A program made the translations under genes and the position numbers. Source: Candidatus Pelagibacter sp. IMCC9063 (lineage in GTDB: Bacteria; Pseudomonadota; Alphaproteobacteria; Pelagibacterales; Pelagibacteraceae). From it: 64,000 nt of DNA. The stretch spans positions 1,040,001 through 1,104,000 of the forward strand of contig NC_015380.1 in assembly GCF_000195085.1 (NCBI RefSeq). The letters run 5' to 3'. A model generated the notes under the pieces. The model saw only the letters and a program-made list of their open reading frames with translations. It was not told where the DNA came from and did not search any database. This document shows positions 40,999-53,392 of this stretch, piece by piece. Within the stretch, counting starts at the first letter, position 1; every line of letters starts with the position of its first letter.

Positions 40999-43900
40999 TT
41001 ACTGAATTGCTTCTTCAACTGGCTCTGATTTTTGATTTTTAATCTTCTCTTGAAGTTCAATATCTTTTTTCTGAGCTTCGTTATTTAGTCGTATACGACT
41101 CATTCCACTACCTGCAGGTATCAATCTACCAACGATAACGTTCTCTTTTAGTCCGTACAAGTCATCAGATTTTCCTTTAATGGCAGCGTCGGTCAATACT
41201 CGAGTAGTTTCTTGGAAAGAAGCTGCTGAAATAAACGATTTAGTTTGTAGTGAAGCCTTTGTAATACCTAGCAACACAGGGTCAGCAACAATTTGCTTTT
41301 TACCTTCTTTTTTCAACTCAGCGTTAATATTAAGAACATCAATTTTGTCTATAACTTCTCCCAACAAGTAATTACTATCTCCAGGATTTTTAATATCTAC
41401 TTTTCTCAACATTTGTCTCAAAATTACTTCAATATGCTTATCGTTAATAACCACACCTTGTAAACGGTAAACATCCTGAACCTCATTAACAAAATACTCT
41501 GTTAGATATTCAACACCTAAGATTTTTAAAATATCATGTGTAGCTGGACTTCCGTCTAAAAGATATTCTCCTTTAGAAATACCTTCGCCAGGATTGAAAT
41601 TGATTTGTTTTCCTTTTGGAATTAAATAATTCGATTCAACTCCATCTTCTCCTTGGATGGTAATTTTTTGTTTTCCTCTAACCTCTTTACCGAAGATTAT
41701 TTTTCCATCATTTTCTGCAATGATAGCTCCTTCTTTTGGTTTTCTTGCTTCAAACAATTCAGCTACCCTTGGCAGACCACCTGTAATATCTTTTGTTTTA
41801 GATGTTGCTTTTGGCAATCTTGCTAACACGTCTCCAGCATTTACTGTAGAGCCATCAGCTACTGATAAAATTGTTTCTGGTGATAAATAATATCTAGCCT
41901 CATTACCGTCCGCTTTTTTGACTACGTCATCTTTTTTATCTCTAAGCGTAATTCTTGGTTTTAGGTCTAAGCTTTTTGATTGAGATCTCCAATCCAAAAC
42001 TATTTTAGATGATATACCTGTGTTTTCATCTGTCTTGTCTGAAATCGACGACCCATCAACTAAATCAACGTAATTTACAATTCCAGCTGTCTCAGCAATA
42101 ACTGGCAATGTGTAAGGATCCCATTCACAAATTTTTTGATTTTTCTTTACAGGCTGATCTGGTCTTACAAATAACTTAGTTCCATAGGGAACTTTATAAG
42201 AAGCTTTCACATATCCATCTTTTTCAATAGTGATTTCAATATTTCTTCCCATGATAATTAAATTTTTAGAGGAATCTTCCACAAGATTTTTACTTAGTAA
42301 TTTCAATACACCATCTGATGGTGCCATAACTGATGACTCTTCTTTAAATGAGGCTGTACCTCCCACGTGAAAGGTTCTCATGGTTAACTGAGTACCAGGC
42401 TCACCAATAGATTGCGCAGCTATCATTCCAACACACTCACCTACTGAAACTGGTTTTCCTCTTGCTAAATCTCGACCATAACATTTTTGACAAACACCTT
42501 TTTGACTAGAGCAGGTAATAACTGAATAAACTTTAGCTGTTTTTACTCCAGCAGCTTCAATTAATTCACATCTTTCTTCGTCAATCATTTGCTTTTTCTT
42601 AACAATAACTTCCCCTGTTAAAGAGTTTTTAATATCTTCAGCTGCATATCTACCTAGTGACCTGTCAGCCAAACTCACCATAATATTTCCACCTTCGATA
42701 ATCTCACCGATCGTAATAGGCTTATCGTTACCACAATCTAAAGATGAAATGATAACATCCTGAGAAACATCACAAAGTCTTCTAGTAAGGTAACCAGAGT
42801 TTGCTGTTTTTAAGGCTGTATCTGCAAGGCCTTTTCTTGCTCCGTGAGTTGAAGTGAAATATTCTAAAATAGTCAAACCTTCTTTAAAGTTTGAAATAAT
42901 TGGAGTTTCGATAATTTCACCAGATGGTTTTGCCATCAATCCACGCATACCCGCTAATTGCTTCATCTGGGCTGCTGATCCCCTAGCTCCAGAGTCTGCC
43001 ATCATAAATACAGAATTAATTTGTATTTTTCCTTCTTTGTCTTTTTTAGGAGTGGAAATATTGTCCATCATCTCTGATGCAATTTTATCAGTACATTTAG
43101 ACCACTGATCGATCACTTTATTATATTTTTCGCCTTTAGTAATCAAACCTTCAGCATACTGGTCTTCATATTCTTCTACTAATTTTTTTGCGTCTTTGAT
43201 TATATCCTTTTTACTTTCTGGAATAATAAGGTCGTCTTTACCAAAAGAAATACCAGCTTTAAATGCATTTTTAAAACCCAAGCTCATTAAACGATCGCAA
43301 AAAATAACTGTTTCTTTTTGTCCGCAAAATCTAAATACCTTGTCAATAACTTCTGAAATATTTTTCTTAGCTAAAGTTTGGTTAATTAAATCAAATTTAA
43401 TATCTTTGTTCTTAGGTAAAATATTAGAAATAATAAATCTGCCTGCTGTACTTTCAAATTTTTTAAAAATTAAATTACCCTTGTCATCTTTTGTTTCAAA
43501 CCTTGAGATAATTTTAGAGTGAATATGTATATTTCCTCCCTCAATGGCTTGTTCGATTTCATTAATATTTAAAAAATAACCCTGAGGCTTTTCATCTTTA
43601 TTTTCTAATGGTTCTTGAGATAAATAATAAATACCTAGTACCATGTCTTGACTAGGTACAATAATTGGCTTTCCGTTAGCTGGGTGAAGAATGTTGTTTG
43701 TGGACATCATCAAAACTCTAGCTTCCAACTGCGCTTCAATACTTAAAGGAACGTGAACTGCCATTTGGTCACCATCAAAGTCAGCGTTAAATGCTGCTGT
43801 TACCAAAGGATGTAATTGAATAGCTTTCATCTCGGTCAATACTGGTTCGAAAGCTTGAACGCCCAATCTATGCAAAGTAGGGGCCCTATTTAGAAGAACC

Positions 43901-45165
43901 GGGTGCTGCCTGATAACTTCATCTAAAATATCCCACACTTCCTGTTTTTCTTTTTCAACTATTTTTTTTGCTTGCTTAATAGTTGTTGCATAACCAAGCT
44001 TGTCTAATCTTGCATAAACAAAAGGTTTAAATAGCTCTAATGCCATTTTTTTAGGCAGACCACATTGGTGTAACTTTAGTTCTGGTCCAGAAACAATTAC
44101 GGATCTTCCTGAATAATCAACTCGCTTACCTAATAAGTTTTGTCTAAACCTTCCTTGTTTTCCTTTAAGCATTTCTGCTAAAGATTTTAAAGGTCGTTTT
44201 CCTGTTCCTGTTATAACTCTACCTCTTCTACCATTGTCAAAAAGAGCATCAACAGATTCTTGAAGCATTCTTTTTTCATTTCTAACGATGATATCAGGAG
44301 CTCTTAAATCCATTAATCTTCTTAAACGATTATTTCTATTAATCACTCTTCTGTAAAGATCGTTCAAATCCGAAGTTGCAAATCTTCCACCATCTAGAGG
44401 AACTAGAGGTCTAAGTTCAGGCGGAATTACTGGCAAAGTAGTTAGGACCATCCATTCAGCTTTATTTCCTGAAGCAATGAATGATTCAATTAATTTTAAT
44501 CTTTTGATAGTTCTTTCTTCATTCACTTTCGATGTAATATTAGGAAGTTCTTCTCTAAGCCTATCTCTATCAGCTTCCATATCTAAGTTGGCAAGGCAAT
44601 CTCTAATAGCAGAAGCGCCAATACCACCCGTAAAAGAATCTTCTCCAAATTCTTCTTGGGCTTTTAAAAATTCTTCTTCTGAAACAATTTGATTTCTGTG
44701 GAAAGGAGTTAATCCAGGCTCTATAATGATAAAGTGTTCGTAATATAAAACTTTTTCTAGATCTTTTAATTTTAAATCCAAAGCAAGTGCAATTCTGCTT
44801 GGTAGTGATTTTAAAAACCAAATGTGAGAAACGGGTGTAGCCAAATCAATGTGGCCCATTCTATCTCTTCTAACATTAGATTTAGTAATTTCAGTTCCAC
44901 ATTTTTCGCAAATAATACCCCTGAACTTCATACCTTTGTATTTTCCACATAGACATTCGTAATCTTTGACAGGACCAAAAATTCTTGCACAAAATAAGCC
45001 ATCTTTTTCAGGCTTGAAAGTTCTATAATTAATAGTCTCTGGTTTTTTTATTTCTCCAAAAGACCAAGATTTAATTTTTTCAGGACTAGCAAGAGATATT
45101 TTTATTTTAGAAAAAACGTCTTTGCTAATTTTTTTAGAAAATAAATTTGATAGTTCTCTACTCAT
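40999..45165 (-). CDS. rpoC: DNA-directed RNA polymerase subunit beta'
   Basis: The 1388-residue beta' subunit. The N-terminal zinc site [20 protein letters not shown] lies near 70-90. The catalytic [11 protein letters not shown] has Asp462, Asp464 and Asp466 holding the active-site Mg2+. A second zinc site (Cys near DCGN and [11 protein letters not shown]) and the trigger-loop/bridge-helix region with [16 protein letters not shown] are intact. It starts 2 bases after the rpoB stop. No internal frame break was seen. Confidence 0.98.
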   Translation of the reverse strand: MSRELSNLFSKKISKDVFSKIKISLASPEKIKSWSFGEIKKPETINYRTFKPEKDGLFCARIFGPVKDYECLCGKYKGMKFRGIICEKCGTEITKSNVRRDRMGHIDLATPVSHIWFLKSLPSRIALALDLKLKDLEKVLYYEHFIIIEPGLTPFHRNQIVSEEEFLKAQEEFGEDSFTGGIGASAIRDCLANLDMEADRDRLREELPNITSKVNEERTIKRLKLIESFIASGNKAEWMVLTTLPVIPPELRPLVPLDGGRFATSDLNDLYRRVINRNNRLRRLMDLRAPDIIVRNEKRMLQESVDALFDNGRRGRVITGTGKRPLKSLAEMLKGKQGRFRQNLLGKRVDYSGRSVIVSGPELKLHQCGLPKKMALELFKPFVYARLDKLGYATTIKQAKKIVEKEKQEVWDILDEVIRQHPVLLNRAPTLHRLGVQAFEPVLTEMKAIQLHPLVTAAFNADFDGDQMAVHVPLSIEAQLEARVLMMSTNNILHPANGKPIIVPSQDMVLGIYYLSQEPLENKDEKPQGYFLNINEIEQAIEGGNIHIHSKIISRFETKDDKGNLIFKKFESTAGRFIISNILPKNKDIKFDLINQTLAKKNISEVIDKVFRFCGQKETVIFCDRLMSLGFKNAFKAGISFGKDDLIIPESKKDIIKDAKKLVEEYEDQYAEGLITKGEKYNKVIDQWSKCTDKIASEMMDNISTPKKDKEGKIQINSVFMMADSGARGSAAQMKQLAGMRGLMAKPSGEIIETPIISNFKEGLTILEYFTSTHGARKGLADTALKTANSGYLTRRLCDVSQDVIISSLDCGNDKPITIGEIIEGGNIMVSLADRSLGRYAAEDIKNSLTGEVIVKKKQMIDEERCELIEAAGVKTAKVYSVITCSSQKGVCQKCYGRDLARGKPVSVGECVGMIAAQSIGEPGTQLTMRTFHVGGTASFKEESSVMAPSDGVLKLLSKNLVEDSSKNLIIMGRNIEITIEKDGYVKASYKVPYGTKLFVRPDQPVKKNQKICEWDPYTLPVIAETAGIVNYVDLVDGSSISDKTDENTGISSKIVLDWRSQSKSLDLKPRITLRDKKDDVVKKADGNEARYYLSPETILSVADGSTVNAGDVLARLPKATSKTKDITGGLPRVAELFEARKPKEGAIIAENDGKIIFGKEVRGKQKITIQGEDGVESNYLIPKGKQINFNPGEGISKGEYLLDGSPATHDILKILGVEYLTEYFVNEVQDVYRLQGVVINDKHIEVILRQMLRKVDIKNPGDSNYLLGEVIDKIDVLNINAELKKEGKKQIVADPVLLGITKASLQTKSFISAASFQETTRVLTDAAIKGKSDDLYGLKENVIVGRLIPAGSGMSRIRLNNEAQKKDIELQEKIKNQKSEPVEEAIQ

Positions 45166-45167
45166 AA

Positions 45168-48100
45168 TTAATTAAGCTCCAAGTTTAATGCTAATGATCT
45201 AATTTCTTTAACTAATACGTTAAACGATTCTGGGATACCCGATTCAAAATCGTCATCTCCTTTAACAATGGTTTCGTATACTTTAGTTCTTCCTGCAACA
45301 TCGTCAGATTTCACAGTTAAAATTTCTTGTAGTGTATAAGCGGCACCATAAGCTTCTAGCGCCCAAACTTCCATCTCACCAAATCTTTGTCCACCAAATT
45401 GAGCTTTTCCACCTAAAGGTTGCTGTGTAACTAAACTATAAGGACCAGTTGATCTTGCGTGTATTTTGTCATCCACCATATGATACAATTTAAGCATATA
45501 GATTATCCCAACAGTCACTTCTCTATCAAACTTCTCGCCTGTTCTTCCATCGTATAAAGTAGTTTGTCCACTCTCTGGCAGCCCAGAAAATTTCAACATG
45601 TCAGTAACATCTTCCACACTTGCACCGTCAAATACTGGAGTGGCAATAGGAACGCCTGAAGAAAGATTCTGCAAAACATCTTTTAATTCATTGTTGGTAA
45701 AATTTTGAATTTCTTTTTCAATTTCTTTATCATTGTAAATAGAGGATAATGCATCTTTAGTATGAGCTGCATTTTTAGTGGTCTTTTGATATTCGTCTAG
45801 GATTTTTTTAATTTTCTCACCCAATTCTGAACAAGCCCAGCCTAAATGAGTTTCTAAAATTTGTCCTACATTCATACGACTTGGCACACCAAGAGGATTT
45901 AGAACAATATCAACTTGCTTACCATTGGCCATGTAAGGCATATCTTCAACAGGAACTATTCGACTAATAACACCTTTGTTACCGTGCCTACCTGCCATTT
46001 TATCACCAGGCTGCAATTTTCTTTTCATCGCAACAAAAACTTTTACCATTTTCATAACACCAGGTAACAATTCATCACCTCGTTCTATTTTGTCAATCTT
46101 GTCATCAAACCTTAATTCAATATCTTTTTTTGCTTTAGAGTACTGTTCTTTCAAAATTGCTAGATCAGATAATGACTTTTCAGAATCTGTTGATAATTTC
46201 AAGGTTTCACCCAATGTCAGTTCTGATAAAATTTCTTTTGTTAGTTTGGTTCCTTTGGTAATTTTTTTATAATCATCACCCAAGCTAGAACCTTCTAAAA
46301 TTTCGATTGCTCTACTTTTAATGTTAAGTTCAAGGATTGCTTCTTCAGCATACTTGTCTTCTAAAACAGATTCGATCTCAGCTTTTTCAATAGAAAGGGC
46401 TCTTTCATCTTTTTCAATACCATGACGATTAAAAACTCTAACTTCGACAACTGTACCACCGGTGCCAGAAGGCATTTTTAAAGAAGTGTCTCTTACATCA
46501 ATTGCTTTTTCACCAAAAATGGCTCTCAATAATTTTTCTTCTGACGTAACTTTTGTATCTCCTTTGGGAGTTAATTTTCCAACTAAAATATCACCAGGTT
46601 TCACTTCTGCACCAACATAAACAATTCCTGATTCATCTAGATTCCGTAAAGCTTCTTCACTAGTATTTGGAATGTCTCTTGTAATTTCTTCAGGTCCTAA
46701 TTTGGTATCTCTTGCCATCACGTCATATTCTTCAATATGGATAGAGGTAAATACATCTTCAGAAACACATCTTTCAGAAATTAAGATAGAATCTTCAAAA
46801 TTGTAACCAAGCCATGGCATAAATGCCACCATTACATTTTTTCCTAATGCTAATTCTCCAAATTGAGTTGAAGGTCCATCTGCAATGACATCCCCTTGCT
46901 TAACTACATCTCCGACTTTAACTAAAGGTCGTTGATTAGTACAGGTGTTCTGGTTTGATCTTTGAAATTTTTGTAAATTATAAATGTCAACGCTGGAAAT
47001 AGTAAGATCTTTTTCAGAAGTTGCTTTTACAACAATTCTTTTTCCGTCAATTTTCTCAACCACACCTTCTCTTTTTGCAACAATGGTAGCTCCGGAATCT
47101 AAAGCCACATCTTTTTCCATTCCGGTTCCAACTAAAGGAGACTCATTTTTAATCAAAGGAACAGCTTGTCTCATCATGTTAGATCCCATCAATGCTCTGT
47201 TAGCATCATCATTTTCTAAAAAAGGAATTAGTGCAGCGGCGACTGAAACCACCTGTTTAGGTGATACGTCCATGTAATCAATATTGTCTGGTTTTGCCAA
47301 TTCAAATCCAAGGCTTTTTCTGCAAGAAACTAGCTCGTCTTTAAATGAACTGTCATCCTTCAAGCTAGAATTTGCTTGGGCTATAGTAAACTTACCCTCT
47401 TCCATTGCTGAAAGATGATGAATTTCTTTAGTAACTTTGGAATTTTTTACTACTCTGTAAGGACTTTCAATAAATCCATATCTATTTACTTTTGAATAAG
47501 TAGCTAAACTATTAATCAAACCAATGTTCGGTCCCTCTGGAGTTTCGATTGGACAAATTCTTCCGTAATGCGTCGGGTGCACATCCCTTACCTCAAAGCC
47601 AGCTCTTTCTCTTGTTAATCCACCAGGCCCTAAAGCAGAAACTCTTCGTTTGTGTGTAATTTCAGCTAATGGATTAGTTTGGTCCATAAATTGAGATAGT
47701 TGAGAGGTACCAAAAAATTCTTTTAATGATGCGGCTATAGGTTTTGAGTTAATGAGATCTTGTGGCATGACAGTATCAATTTCTACAGAAGACATTTTCT
47801 CTTTAATGGCTCTTTCCATTCGAACTAACCCAACTCTAAATTGGTTTTCCACTAGTTCACCTACAGATCTAACTCTTCTGTTTCCTAAGTGATCAATATC
47901 GTCGGTATCTTCCTTGCCATCTTTAAGACGAAGCATTTTTTCAACAATTCTAAGTATATCTTCTTTGGTTAAAACTGTATTTTTTACATCTACATCTAAG
48001 TCTAATTTGCTATTTAGCTTTACTCTACCCACGTCGGATAAATCGTAACGAGTGTTATTGAAAAACAAGTTATTAAATAAATTTCTAGAAGTTTCCGGTG

Positions 48101-49246
48101 TTGGAGGCTCACCTGGTCTTAAAACACGGTAAATATCCATACAAGCTTCATCTGAATTGTTGTTTTTGTCTACTACCAACGTATTTCTTAAGTAAGAACC
48201 AATATTCATTCCATCGATATCCGCAAGATAGAAAGTTTTGATATTTAAATGATTTAGCTTTTCTAATGTTTCTACAGTAATCTCATCGCCAGATTCAAAG
48301 TAAACTTCACCTGTTTTTTCATTAATAATATCACTAGAAAAGTATCTTCCATGAAGCTCTTCAAAATTAATTAAAATGTTTTTTAAACCTTCTTTTTCAA
48401 ACTTCATTGCCAAAGGTAGAGGAATTTTAGTTCCTTCTTTTACAACTTTTTTATTAGTATCTGCATTAATTAAATCAAATCTTATTTTGGAGTTTTTATA
48501 ACCAGATGCAATAAACTTTGTTTTGCATGTATTTTCATTAGTAAAATCAAATCTAATAGATTTGTGAAATAAGTTTAACAACTCATCTTTAGCATGACCT
48601 AATGCCATTAACAGAGTGGTAACTGGAATTTTTCTTTTTCTATCTATTCTAAAATATAAAATATCTTTAATATCGTACTCAAGGTCTAACCAAGAACCTC
48701 TGTATGGAATTACTCTACAATTAAATAAAAGCTTTCCGCTGGAGTGACCTTTTCCTTTATCGTGATCCAAGAACAATCCTGGACTTCTGTGCATTTGATT
48801 AACTACTACACGGTCCGTTCCGTTCACAACAAAAGTTCCTTTTTCAGTCATCAAAGGAACATCACTCATGTAAACTTCCTGTTCTTTTGCAGAAAGAATT
48901 TGTTTGGTTTGAGCTTCTTCGTTAATATCATAAGCAACTAATCGCAAAGTCACTTTCAATGGTGCAGAATAAGTTAAGCCTCTTTGCTTACATTCACCAA
49001 CATCATACTTTTCCTTTTCAAATCTATACGAGATATATTCAATAGTTGCATGACCTGCAAAATCTTCAATAGGAAAAACTTCTTTGAATACTTTATCTAA
49101 ACCAGAAACGGCTTTTTCTTCAGCGGATTTTAAAAAACTATTGTACGAAGACCTTTGGACCTCAATTAGGTCAGGTATTTTTAAAATGTTTTCTAACTTA
49201 CCAAAACTTTTTCTTATTTTTTTTTATCCGTAAAAGATAAATGCAT
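45168..49246 (-). CDS. rpoB: DNA-directed RNA polymerase subunit beta (frame broken by one base near the 5' end)
   Basis: The main open frame covers residues from [10 protein letters not shown] onward (1263 codons), but RpoB homology continues upstream to codons reading [19 protein letters not shown]. There the frame meets TAA inside a run of nine A residues (49217-49225). One A more would join it to an ATG at 49246 reading [10 protein letters not shown], giving 1359 residues, the normal alphaproteobacterial size. The rest is intact, with rifampicin-region motifs ([32 protein letters not shown] spans about two lines of the fork domain), [14 protein letters not shown] and GRTGE. Because the gene is essential, this is probably a sequencing or assembly indel, or less likely a slippage site. 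A stem-loop lies just before the start. Confidence 0.93.
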
Positions 49247-49259
49247 AAATATTTCTATG

Positions 49260-49277
49260 ATCCAGTGTTACCTGGAT
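49260..49277 (-). promoter_or_regulatory. Stem-loop in the rplL-rpoB gap
   Basis: ATCCAG and CTGGAT form a perfect six-pair stem with a six-base loop, 13 bases before the proposed rpoB ATG. There is no T-run after it, so it is not a classic terminator. In E. coli the rplL-rpoB gap holds an attenuator and an RNase III site; an equivalent balance point between ribosomal and polymerase genes is a possible role, by analogy only. Confidence 0.4.
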
Positions 49278-49298
49278 TTAAATTTTTGTAAGTTAAAC

Positions 49299-49670
49299 TT
49301 ATTTTAATTCTACTTTGGCACCAATAGCTGCAAATTTTTTCTGCAACTCTTCAGCATCTTTTTTAGCAACACCTTGCTTTAATTCTTTAGGTGCAGCTTC
49401 AACTAGATCTTTAGCTTCTTTTAAACCAAGTCCAGTAAATGCTCTCACTTCTTTAATAGCACCAATTTTATTATCCCCTGCAGCTGTTAGTACTACGGTA
49501 AAATCAGTTTTTTCTTCGGCAGCTTCTCCGCCAGCAGCGCCAGCAGCAGCAACCGCTACAGGAGCAGCAGCAGTAACGCCCCACTTTTCTTCTAAAGTTT
49601 TTGAAAGCTCTGCAGCCTCAACCACTGTTAATTTTGATAAGTCTTCTACAATTTTATTTAAGTCTGTCAT
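49299..49670 (-). CDS. rplL: 50S ribosomal protein L7/L12
   Basis: A 123-residue stalk protein that recruits GTPase factors. The N-terminal dimer domain (about 1-33), Ala/Gly-rich hinge ([18 protein letters not shown] near 36-53) and C-terminal domain with [20 protein letters not shown] near 69-88 are all normal. It is separated from rplJ by 23 bases. A long antisense open frame opposite this gene is a composition shadow. Confidence 0.97.
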   Translation of the reverse strand: MTDLNKIVEDLSKLTVVEAAELSKTLEEKWGVTAAAPVAVAAAGAAGGEAAEEKTDFTVVLTAAGDNKIGAIKEVRAFTGLGLKEAKDLVEAAPKELKQGVAKKDAEELQKKFAAIGAKVELK

Positions 49671-49693
49671 TTGGTATCCCTTGAATTGTGTGG

Positions 49694-50206
49694 TTAATCT
49701 TTTTTTAAACTTTTTGCGTGCGCCAAATTAGCAATTTTTGCGCCAGGTGCAAGCAAAATACTTATTAATTGTTGAGCTGGTGTTTGCAATATAGCTGCGA
49801 TTTTAGCCCTTGCTTCATCTAGTGTCGGTAATGTCGCAATCTTAGCTACATCTTCTGGGGCTAAAACTTTACTATCCATTACTCCGCCCACGATTTTTAA
49901 CATGTCATTCTTCTTTTGGAAGTTAACTAATGTTTTCGCTAAAGTAATTGGATCTTTTGATAGAGCTACTCCAGTTTGTCCTGAAAAAAGAGAAATAGCT
50001 TCTTCATGCTGGGTATCCTTTAAAGCAATCTTTGTAATTCTATTTTTTGTAACTTTTAATAAAGCTCCAGCTTCACGCATCTGGTTTCTCAAATCATCAA
50101 GCTGATTAACATTTAAACCATGGTAATGATAAATCATCATAGCTTCATTATTATTTAAGCTTTCCTTTAAGGAAGAAACGTAGCTAGATTTTTGTTCTCG
50201 GTTCAT
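49694..50206 (-). CDS. rplJ: 50S ribosomal protein L10
   Basis: A 170-residue L10 stalk base that holds L7/L12 dimers through its C-terminal helix ([20 protein letters not shown] near 141-160). [20 protein letters not shown] and [14 protein letters not shown] are conserved. Only 4 bases separate it from rplA, so the long L10 leader that mediates autoregulation in E. coli cannot be present in the usual form. Confidence 0.96.
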   Translation of the reverse strand: MNREQKSSYVSSLKESLNNNEAMMIYHYHGLNVNQLDDLRNQMREAGALLKVTKNRITKIALKDTQHEEAISLFSGQTGVALSKDPITLAKTLVNFQKKNDMLKIVGGVMDSKVLAPEDVAKIATLPTLDEARAKIAAILQTPAQQLISILLAPGAKIANLAHAKSLKKD

Positions 50207-50210
50207 ATGA

Positions 50211-50903
50211 TTAATTTGCTAAATTTAATTTTACAGACGGTCCCATAGAATTAGTTACAAAAATATTTTTAATGTAATTACCTTTTAGGCCTACTGGTTT
50301 TTCTTTTTCAATAACGTCATATACCGATTTAAAATTTTCAATTATTTTAGAATCGTCAAAGTTCACTCTTCCTATAGATAAATTTAGGTTTCCATCTTTA
50401 TCGCAACGAATTTCAACTTTTCCATTTTTAATATCAGTCACAGCTTTTGCGACATTCGGCGAAACTGTTCCAAATTTTGGATTTGGCATAATGCCTTTCG
50501 GTCCAAGAACTTTTCCTAATTTTCCCACTTTGGACATCATGTCTGGTGCTGCAATCAAAACATCAAAATCAATTTTTCCTGAATTGATAGTTTCAATTAA
50601 ATCATCTGAACCAGCAATTTCAGCTCCAGCAGATTTAGCCTCTTCGACCTTGTCATTAGAACAAATAACTGCAATTTTAATTTTTTTCCCGTTACCGTTT
50701 GGTAAGTCAACCGTAGTTCTTAAAACACTATCTGGTTTAGTTTTGTCTACTGCTAGAGAAAAACAAACATCAAACGATTCTACAAATTTAGCTTTTGATT
50801 TTTCTTTAATAACTTTAACAGCTTCTTCAATTTTCAAAGAATTATTTTTATCAAAATCTTTTACTAAAGATCGATATCTTTTTGATTTCTTTTTTTCAGC
50901 CAT
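50211..50903 (-). CDS. rplA: 50S ribosomal protein L1
   Basis: A 230-residue L1 of the E-site stalk. Family features are TVDLPNGNGKKIKIAVIC near 64-81, GKLGKVLGPKGIMPNPKFGTV near 127-147, and GNYIKNIFVTNSMGPSVKLN at the end. In many bacteria it represses its own operon; no L1-binding leader was recognised here. It shares one base with rplK. Confidence 0.97.
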   Translation of the reverse strand: MAEKKKSKRYRSLVKDFDKNNSLKIEEAVKVIKEKSKAKFVESFDVCFSLAVDKTKPDSVLRTTVDLPNGNGKKIKIAVICSNDKVEEAKSAGAEIAGSDDLIETINSGKIDFDVLIAAPDMMSKVGKLGKVLGPKGIMPNPKFGTVSPNVAKAVTDIKNGKVEIRCDKDGNLNLSIGRVNFDDSKIIENFKSVYDVIEKEKPVGLKGNYIKNIFVTNSMGPSVKLNLAN

Positions 50904-51328
50904 TAGTCTTTTACCTGTATTCCCATTGATCTTGCAGAACCTGCGATTATTTTAATTGCTTCTTCAATGTCAAAGGCACTTAAATCTTTCATTTTTGCTT
51001 CAGCAATTTTTTTTAATTGTTCTTTGGTAATAATTCCAGCTGACAACCTTCCTGGTTCTTTAGATCCAGATTTTAGTTTCATTGCTTCTTTAATTAAGTG
51101 AGAAGCTGGAGGTGTCTTGATAATAAAATCAAATTTTTTGTCTTTATAAATAGTAATGACAACTGGAACTGGCTGTCCCATAAATTCTTTTGTCTTATCA
51201 TTAAAAGCCTTGCAAAATTCCATAATATTGATTCCACGCTGTCCTAGAGCAGGTCCAACAGGAGGAGCTGGATTTGCCTGCCCACCTTTAATTTGCAATT
51301 TTAAATAACCTGAAATTTCTTTTGCCAT
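50903..51328 (-). CDS. rplK: 50S ribosomal protein L11
   Basis: A 141-residue L11 of the GTPase-associated centre. [32 protein letters not shown] (about residues 12-43) is the diagnostic N-terminal domain and [12 protein letters not shown] the C-terminal end. It is followed directly by rplA and preceded by nusG with a 4-base gap. Confidence 0.97.
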   Translation of the reverse strand: MAKEISGYLKLQIKGGQANPAPPVGPALGQRGINIMEFCKAFNDKTKEFMGQPVPVVITIYKDKKFDFIIKTPPASHLIKEAMKLKSGSKEPGRLSAGIITKEQLKKIAEAKMKDLSAFDIEEAIKIIAGSARSMGIQVKD

Positions 51329-51332
51329 AATT

Positions 51333-51860
51333 CTATAATTTTTCTACCTGTGCATAATCTAAATCTACAGGTGTCGGCCTACCAAATATAGAAACTGAAA
51401 CCTTAAGTCTAGATTTATCTTCATCTATTTCTTCAACTAAACCATTAAATGAAGCAAAAGGCCCATCTGAGACCTTAACTTGTTCACCAATAGTAAAGAT
51501 AACTGAGCTAGTAGGGTTGGAAATGCTTTCTTCCATATTTCCAAGAATTTTTTGAACCTCATCCTCATGAATAGGTGAAGGCTTTCCTTGAGGGCCTAAA
51601 AAACCACTTACTTTTTTCAAGTCTTTAATTAAGTGATAAATTTGATCCGTCATAATCATTTTTGCAAGAACGTAGCCCGGAAAATACTTCTTTTTGACAA
51701 TGGTTTTTTTTCCTTTTTTAATTTCAGTTACATCTTGTGTGGGAACTAAAACCTGATCAAAATGATCAGATAGATCAGCTTTATCCAGCTCTTCTTGAAT
51801 TTGTTCTGAGACTTTCTTTTCAAATCCAGAGTAAGATTGAACAATGTACCATTTCATCAT
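51333..51860 (-). CDS. nusG: Transcription termination/antitermination protein NusG
   Basis: NusG binds RNA polymerase and links it to Rho or the ribosome. I start at the first of two tandem ATGs at 51860 (175 residues, [17 protein letters not shown]); a TTG 18 bases upstream would overlap the secE stop. The NGN domain is residues about 3-110, with GYVLAKMIM and the [12 protein letters not shown] segment. The KOW domain [20 protein letters not shown] follows near 125-144. Placement between secE and rplK is universal. Confidence 0.96.
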   Translation of the reverse strand: MMKWYIVQSYSGFEKKVSEQIQEELDKADLSDHFDQVLVPTQDVTEIKKGKKTIVKKKYFPGYVLAKMIMTDQIYHLIKDLKKVSGFLGPQGKPSPIHEDEVQKILGNMEESISNPTSSVIFTIGEQVKVSDGPFASFNGLVEEIDEDKSRLKVSVSIFGRPTPVDLDYAQVEKL

Positions 51861-51867
51861 GTTGTGT

Positions 51868-52053
51868 TTAAGCTCCAATTAAGTAGTTAAGACCCACTTT
51901 AAAAAATTGATCTAAAAGTAAAAAAAACAAAGAAGCAACTACTGCCATAGCAATTACCATAACTGTTCCCATCAAAGCTTCCTTGCTTGTAGGCCAAGTG
52001 ATTTTAAAAATCTCTTGTTTAACACTTCTTAAAAAATTAAGTGGGTTTTGCAT
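51868..52053 (-). CDS. secE: Preprotein translocase subunit SecE
   Basis: A 61-residue single-membrane-segment SecE that clamps SecY. An amphipathic helix with FLRSVKQEIFKITWPTSKEAL near 8-28 (conserved WP) is followed by the transmembrane segment MVIAMAVVASLFFLLLDQFF. Short single-TM forms are normal outside enterobacteria. It lies between tRNA-Trp and nusG. Confidence 0.95.
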   Translation of the reverse strand: MQNPLNFLRSVKQEIFKITWPTSKEALMGTVMVIAMAVVASLFFLLLDQFFKVGLNYLIGA

Positions 52054-52073
52054 AGTTATCTATATCTCAAATC

Positions 52074-52149
52074 TGGCAGGAGTGGAGGGACTTGAACCCA
52101 CAGCCTCCGGTTTTGGAGACCGGCGCTCTACCAGTTGAGCTACACTCCT
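52074..52149 (-). tRNA. tRNA-Trp (CCA)
   Basis: Full cloverleaf of 76 bases including an encoded CCA end. The acceptor AGGAGTG pairs with the 3' strand. The anticodon loop is CTCCAAA with anticodon CCA, and the T-arm GGTTCAAGTC is normal. It lies between tuf and secE and is probably cut from the long transcript, a classic arrangement (tuf-trpT-secE-nusG). Confidence 0.96.
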
Positions 52150-52159
52150 TTGTAGAGTT

Positions 52160-53353
52160 TTACTCTATAACTTTAGTTACTACTCCCGCACCAACAGTTC
52201 TTCCACCTTCTCTAATTGCAAATTTAAGATTTTCATCCATCGCAATGGGGTTGATTAAAGTTACTGTCATTTTAGCATCATCGCCAGGCATGATCATTTC
52301 TGTTCCTTCTGGCAATGTTACTTCACCTGTAACGTCCGTAGTTCTAAAATAAAACTGAGGTCTATATTTAGTAAAGAAAGGAGTATGTCTTCCACCCTCT
52401 TCTTTTTTCAAAATATAAGCTTGAGCTTCAAATTTTGTATGGGGTTTGATAGAACCAGGTTTTGCAAGAACTTGTCCACGCTCCACTTGATCCCTTTCAA
52501 TTCCTCTAAGAAGAATTCCCACGTTGTCTCCAGCTTCACCTGAGTCTAAGAGTTTTCTAAACATTTCCACTCCAGTACAAACTGATTTTTGTGTTTCTTT
52601 AATTCCGATGATTTCAATTTCTTCACCAGTCTTAACTTGTCCAAGTTCAATTCTACCCGTCACTACTGTTCCACGTCCTGAAATTGAAAAGACATCTTCA
52701 ATAGGCATTAGGAATGGTTTTTCAATAGGTCTTGCAGGCTGAGGAATAGTTTCGTCTACTGCTTTCATTAATTCAAGAATTGGTTTAATTCCCATTTCAG
52801 CATCACCTTCTAAAGCTTTTAAAGCTGACCCTTTAATAATTGGAATAGTGTCTCCTGGATATTTGTAAGAAGTAAGAAGTTCTCTAATTTCCATTTCAAC
52901 TAATTCCAAAAGTTCTTTGTCATCTACCGTGTCACATTTATTTAAAAATACTACCAAAGAAGGGACTCCAACTTGTCTTGCAAGTAGAATGTGTTCTCTC
53001 GTTTGTGGCATTGGTCCATCTGCTGCATTCACAACCAAGATAGCTCCATCCATTTGTGCTGCACCAGTGATCATATTTTTTACATAGTCAGCATGACCTG
53101 GACAATCTACGTGTGCATAGTGTCTTGCTGGAGTTTCGTATTCAACATGAGCAGTTGAAATTGTAATTCCTCTTTCTTTTTCTTCAGGAGATTTGTCAAT
53201 CTGATCGTATGCTGAAAAAGTTGCACTAGATCCTTCTGCTGTAGATAAAACTTTTGTAATTGCTGCAGTTAAAGTTGTTTTACCGTGGTCGACGTGGCCG
53301 ATTGTTCCAATGTTACAATGCGGTTTGCTCCTGTTAAATTTCTCTTTTGACAT
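52160..53353 (-). CDS. tuf: Elongation factor Tu
   Basis: EF-Tu delivers aminoacyl-tRNA to the ribosome. The 397-residue protein has [15 protein letters not shown] (G1, about 19-33), [12 protein letters not shown] (G3), NKCDTVDD (G4), and domains II-III including [11 protein letters not shown] and the C-terminal [15 protein letters not shown]. It is the only tuf in the window. There is none after fusA, suggesting a single-copy gene at this site, flanked by tRNA-Gly and tRNA-Trp. Confidence 0.98.
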   Translation of the reverse strand: MSKEKFNRSKPHCNIGTIGHVDHGKTTLTAAITKVLSTAEGSSATFSAYDQIDKSPEEKERGITISTAHVEYETPARHYAHVDCPGHADYVKNMITGAAQMDGAILVVNAADGPMPQTREHILLARQVGVPSLVVFLNKCDTVDDKELLELVEMEIRELLTSYKYPGDTIPIIKGSALKALEGDAEMGIKPILELMKAVDETIPQPARPIEKPFLMPIEDVFSISGRGTVVTGRIELGQVKTGEEIEIIGIKETQKSVCTGVEMFRKLLDSGEAGDNVGILLRGIERDQVERGQVLAKPGSIKPHTKFEAQAYILKKEEGGRHTPFFTKYRPQFYFRTTDVTGEVTLPEGTEMIMPGDDAKMTVTLINPIAMDENLKFAIREGGRTVGAGVVTKVIE

Positions 53354-53392
53354 TTTTATTTTTAATCCTTCTTATTTTTTTTGTTTAATTTT

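Noticed and set aside
49315-49731. 138-codon plus-strand open frame rich in Ala and Ser, opposite rplL and the end of rplJ
   Set aside because: It is the antisense shadow of the Ala-rich rplL gene; no family features and no upstream signal.
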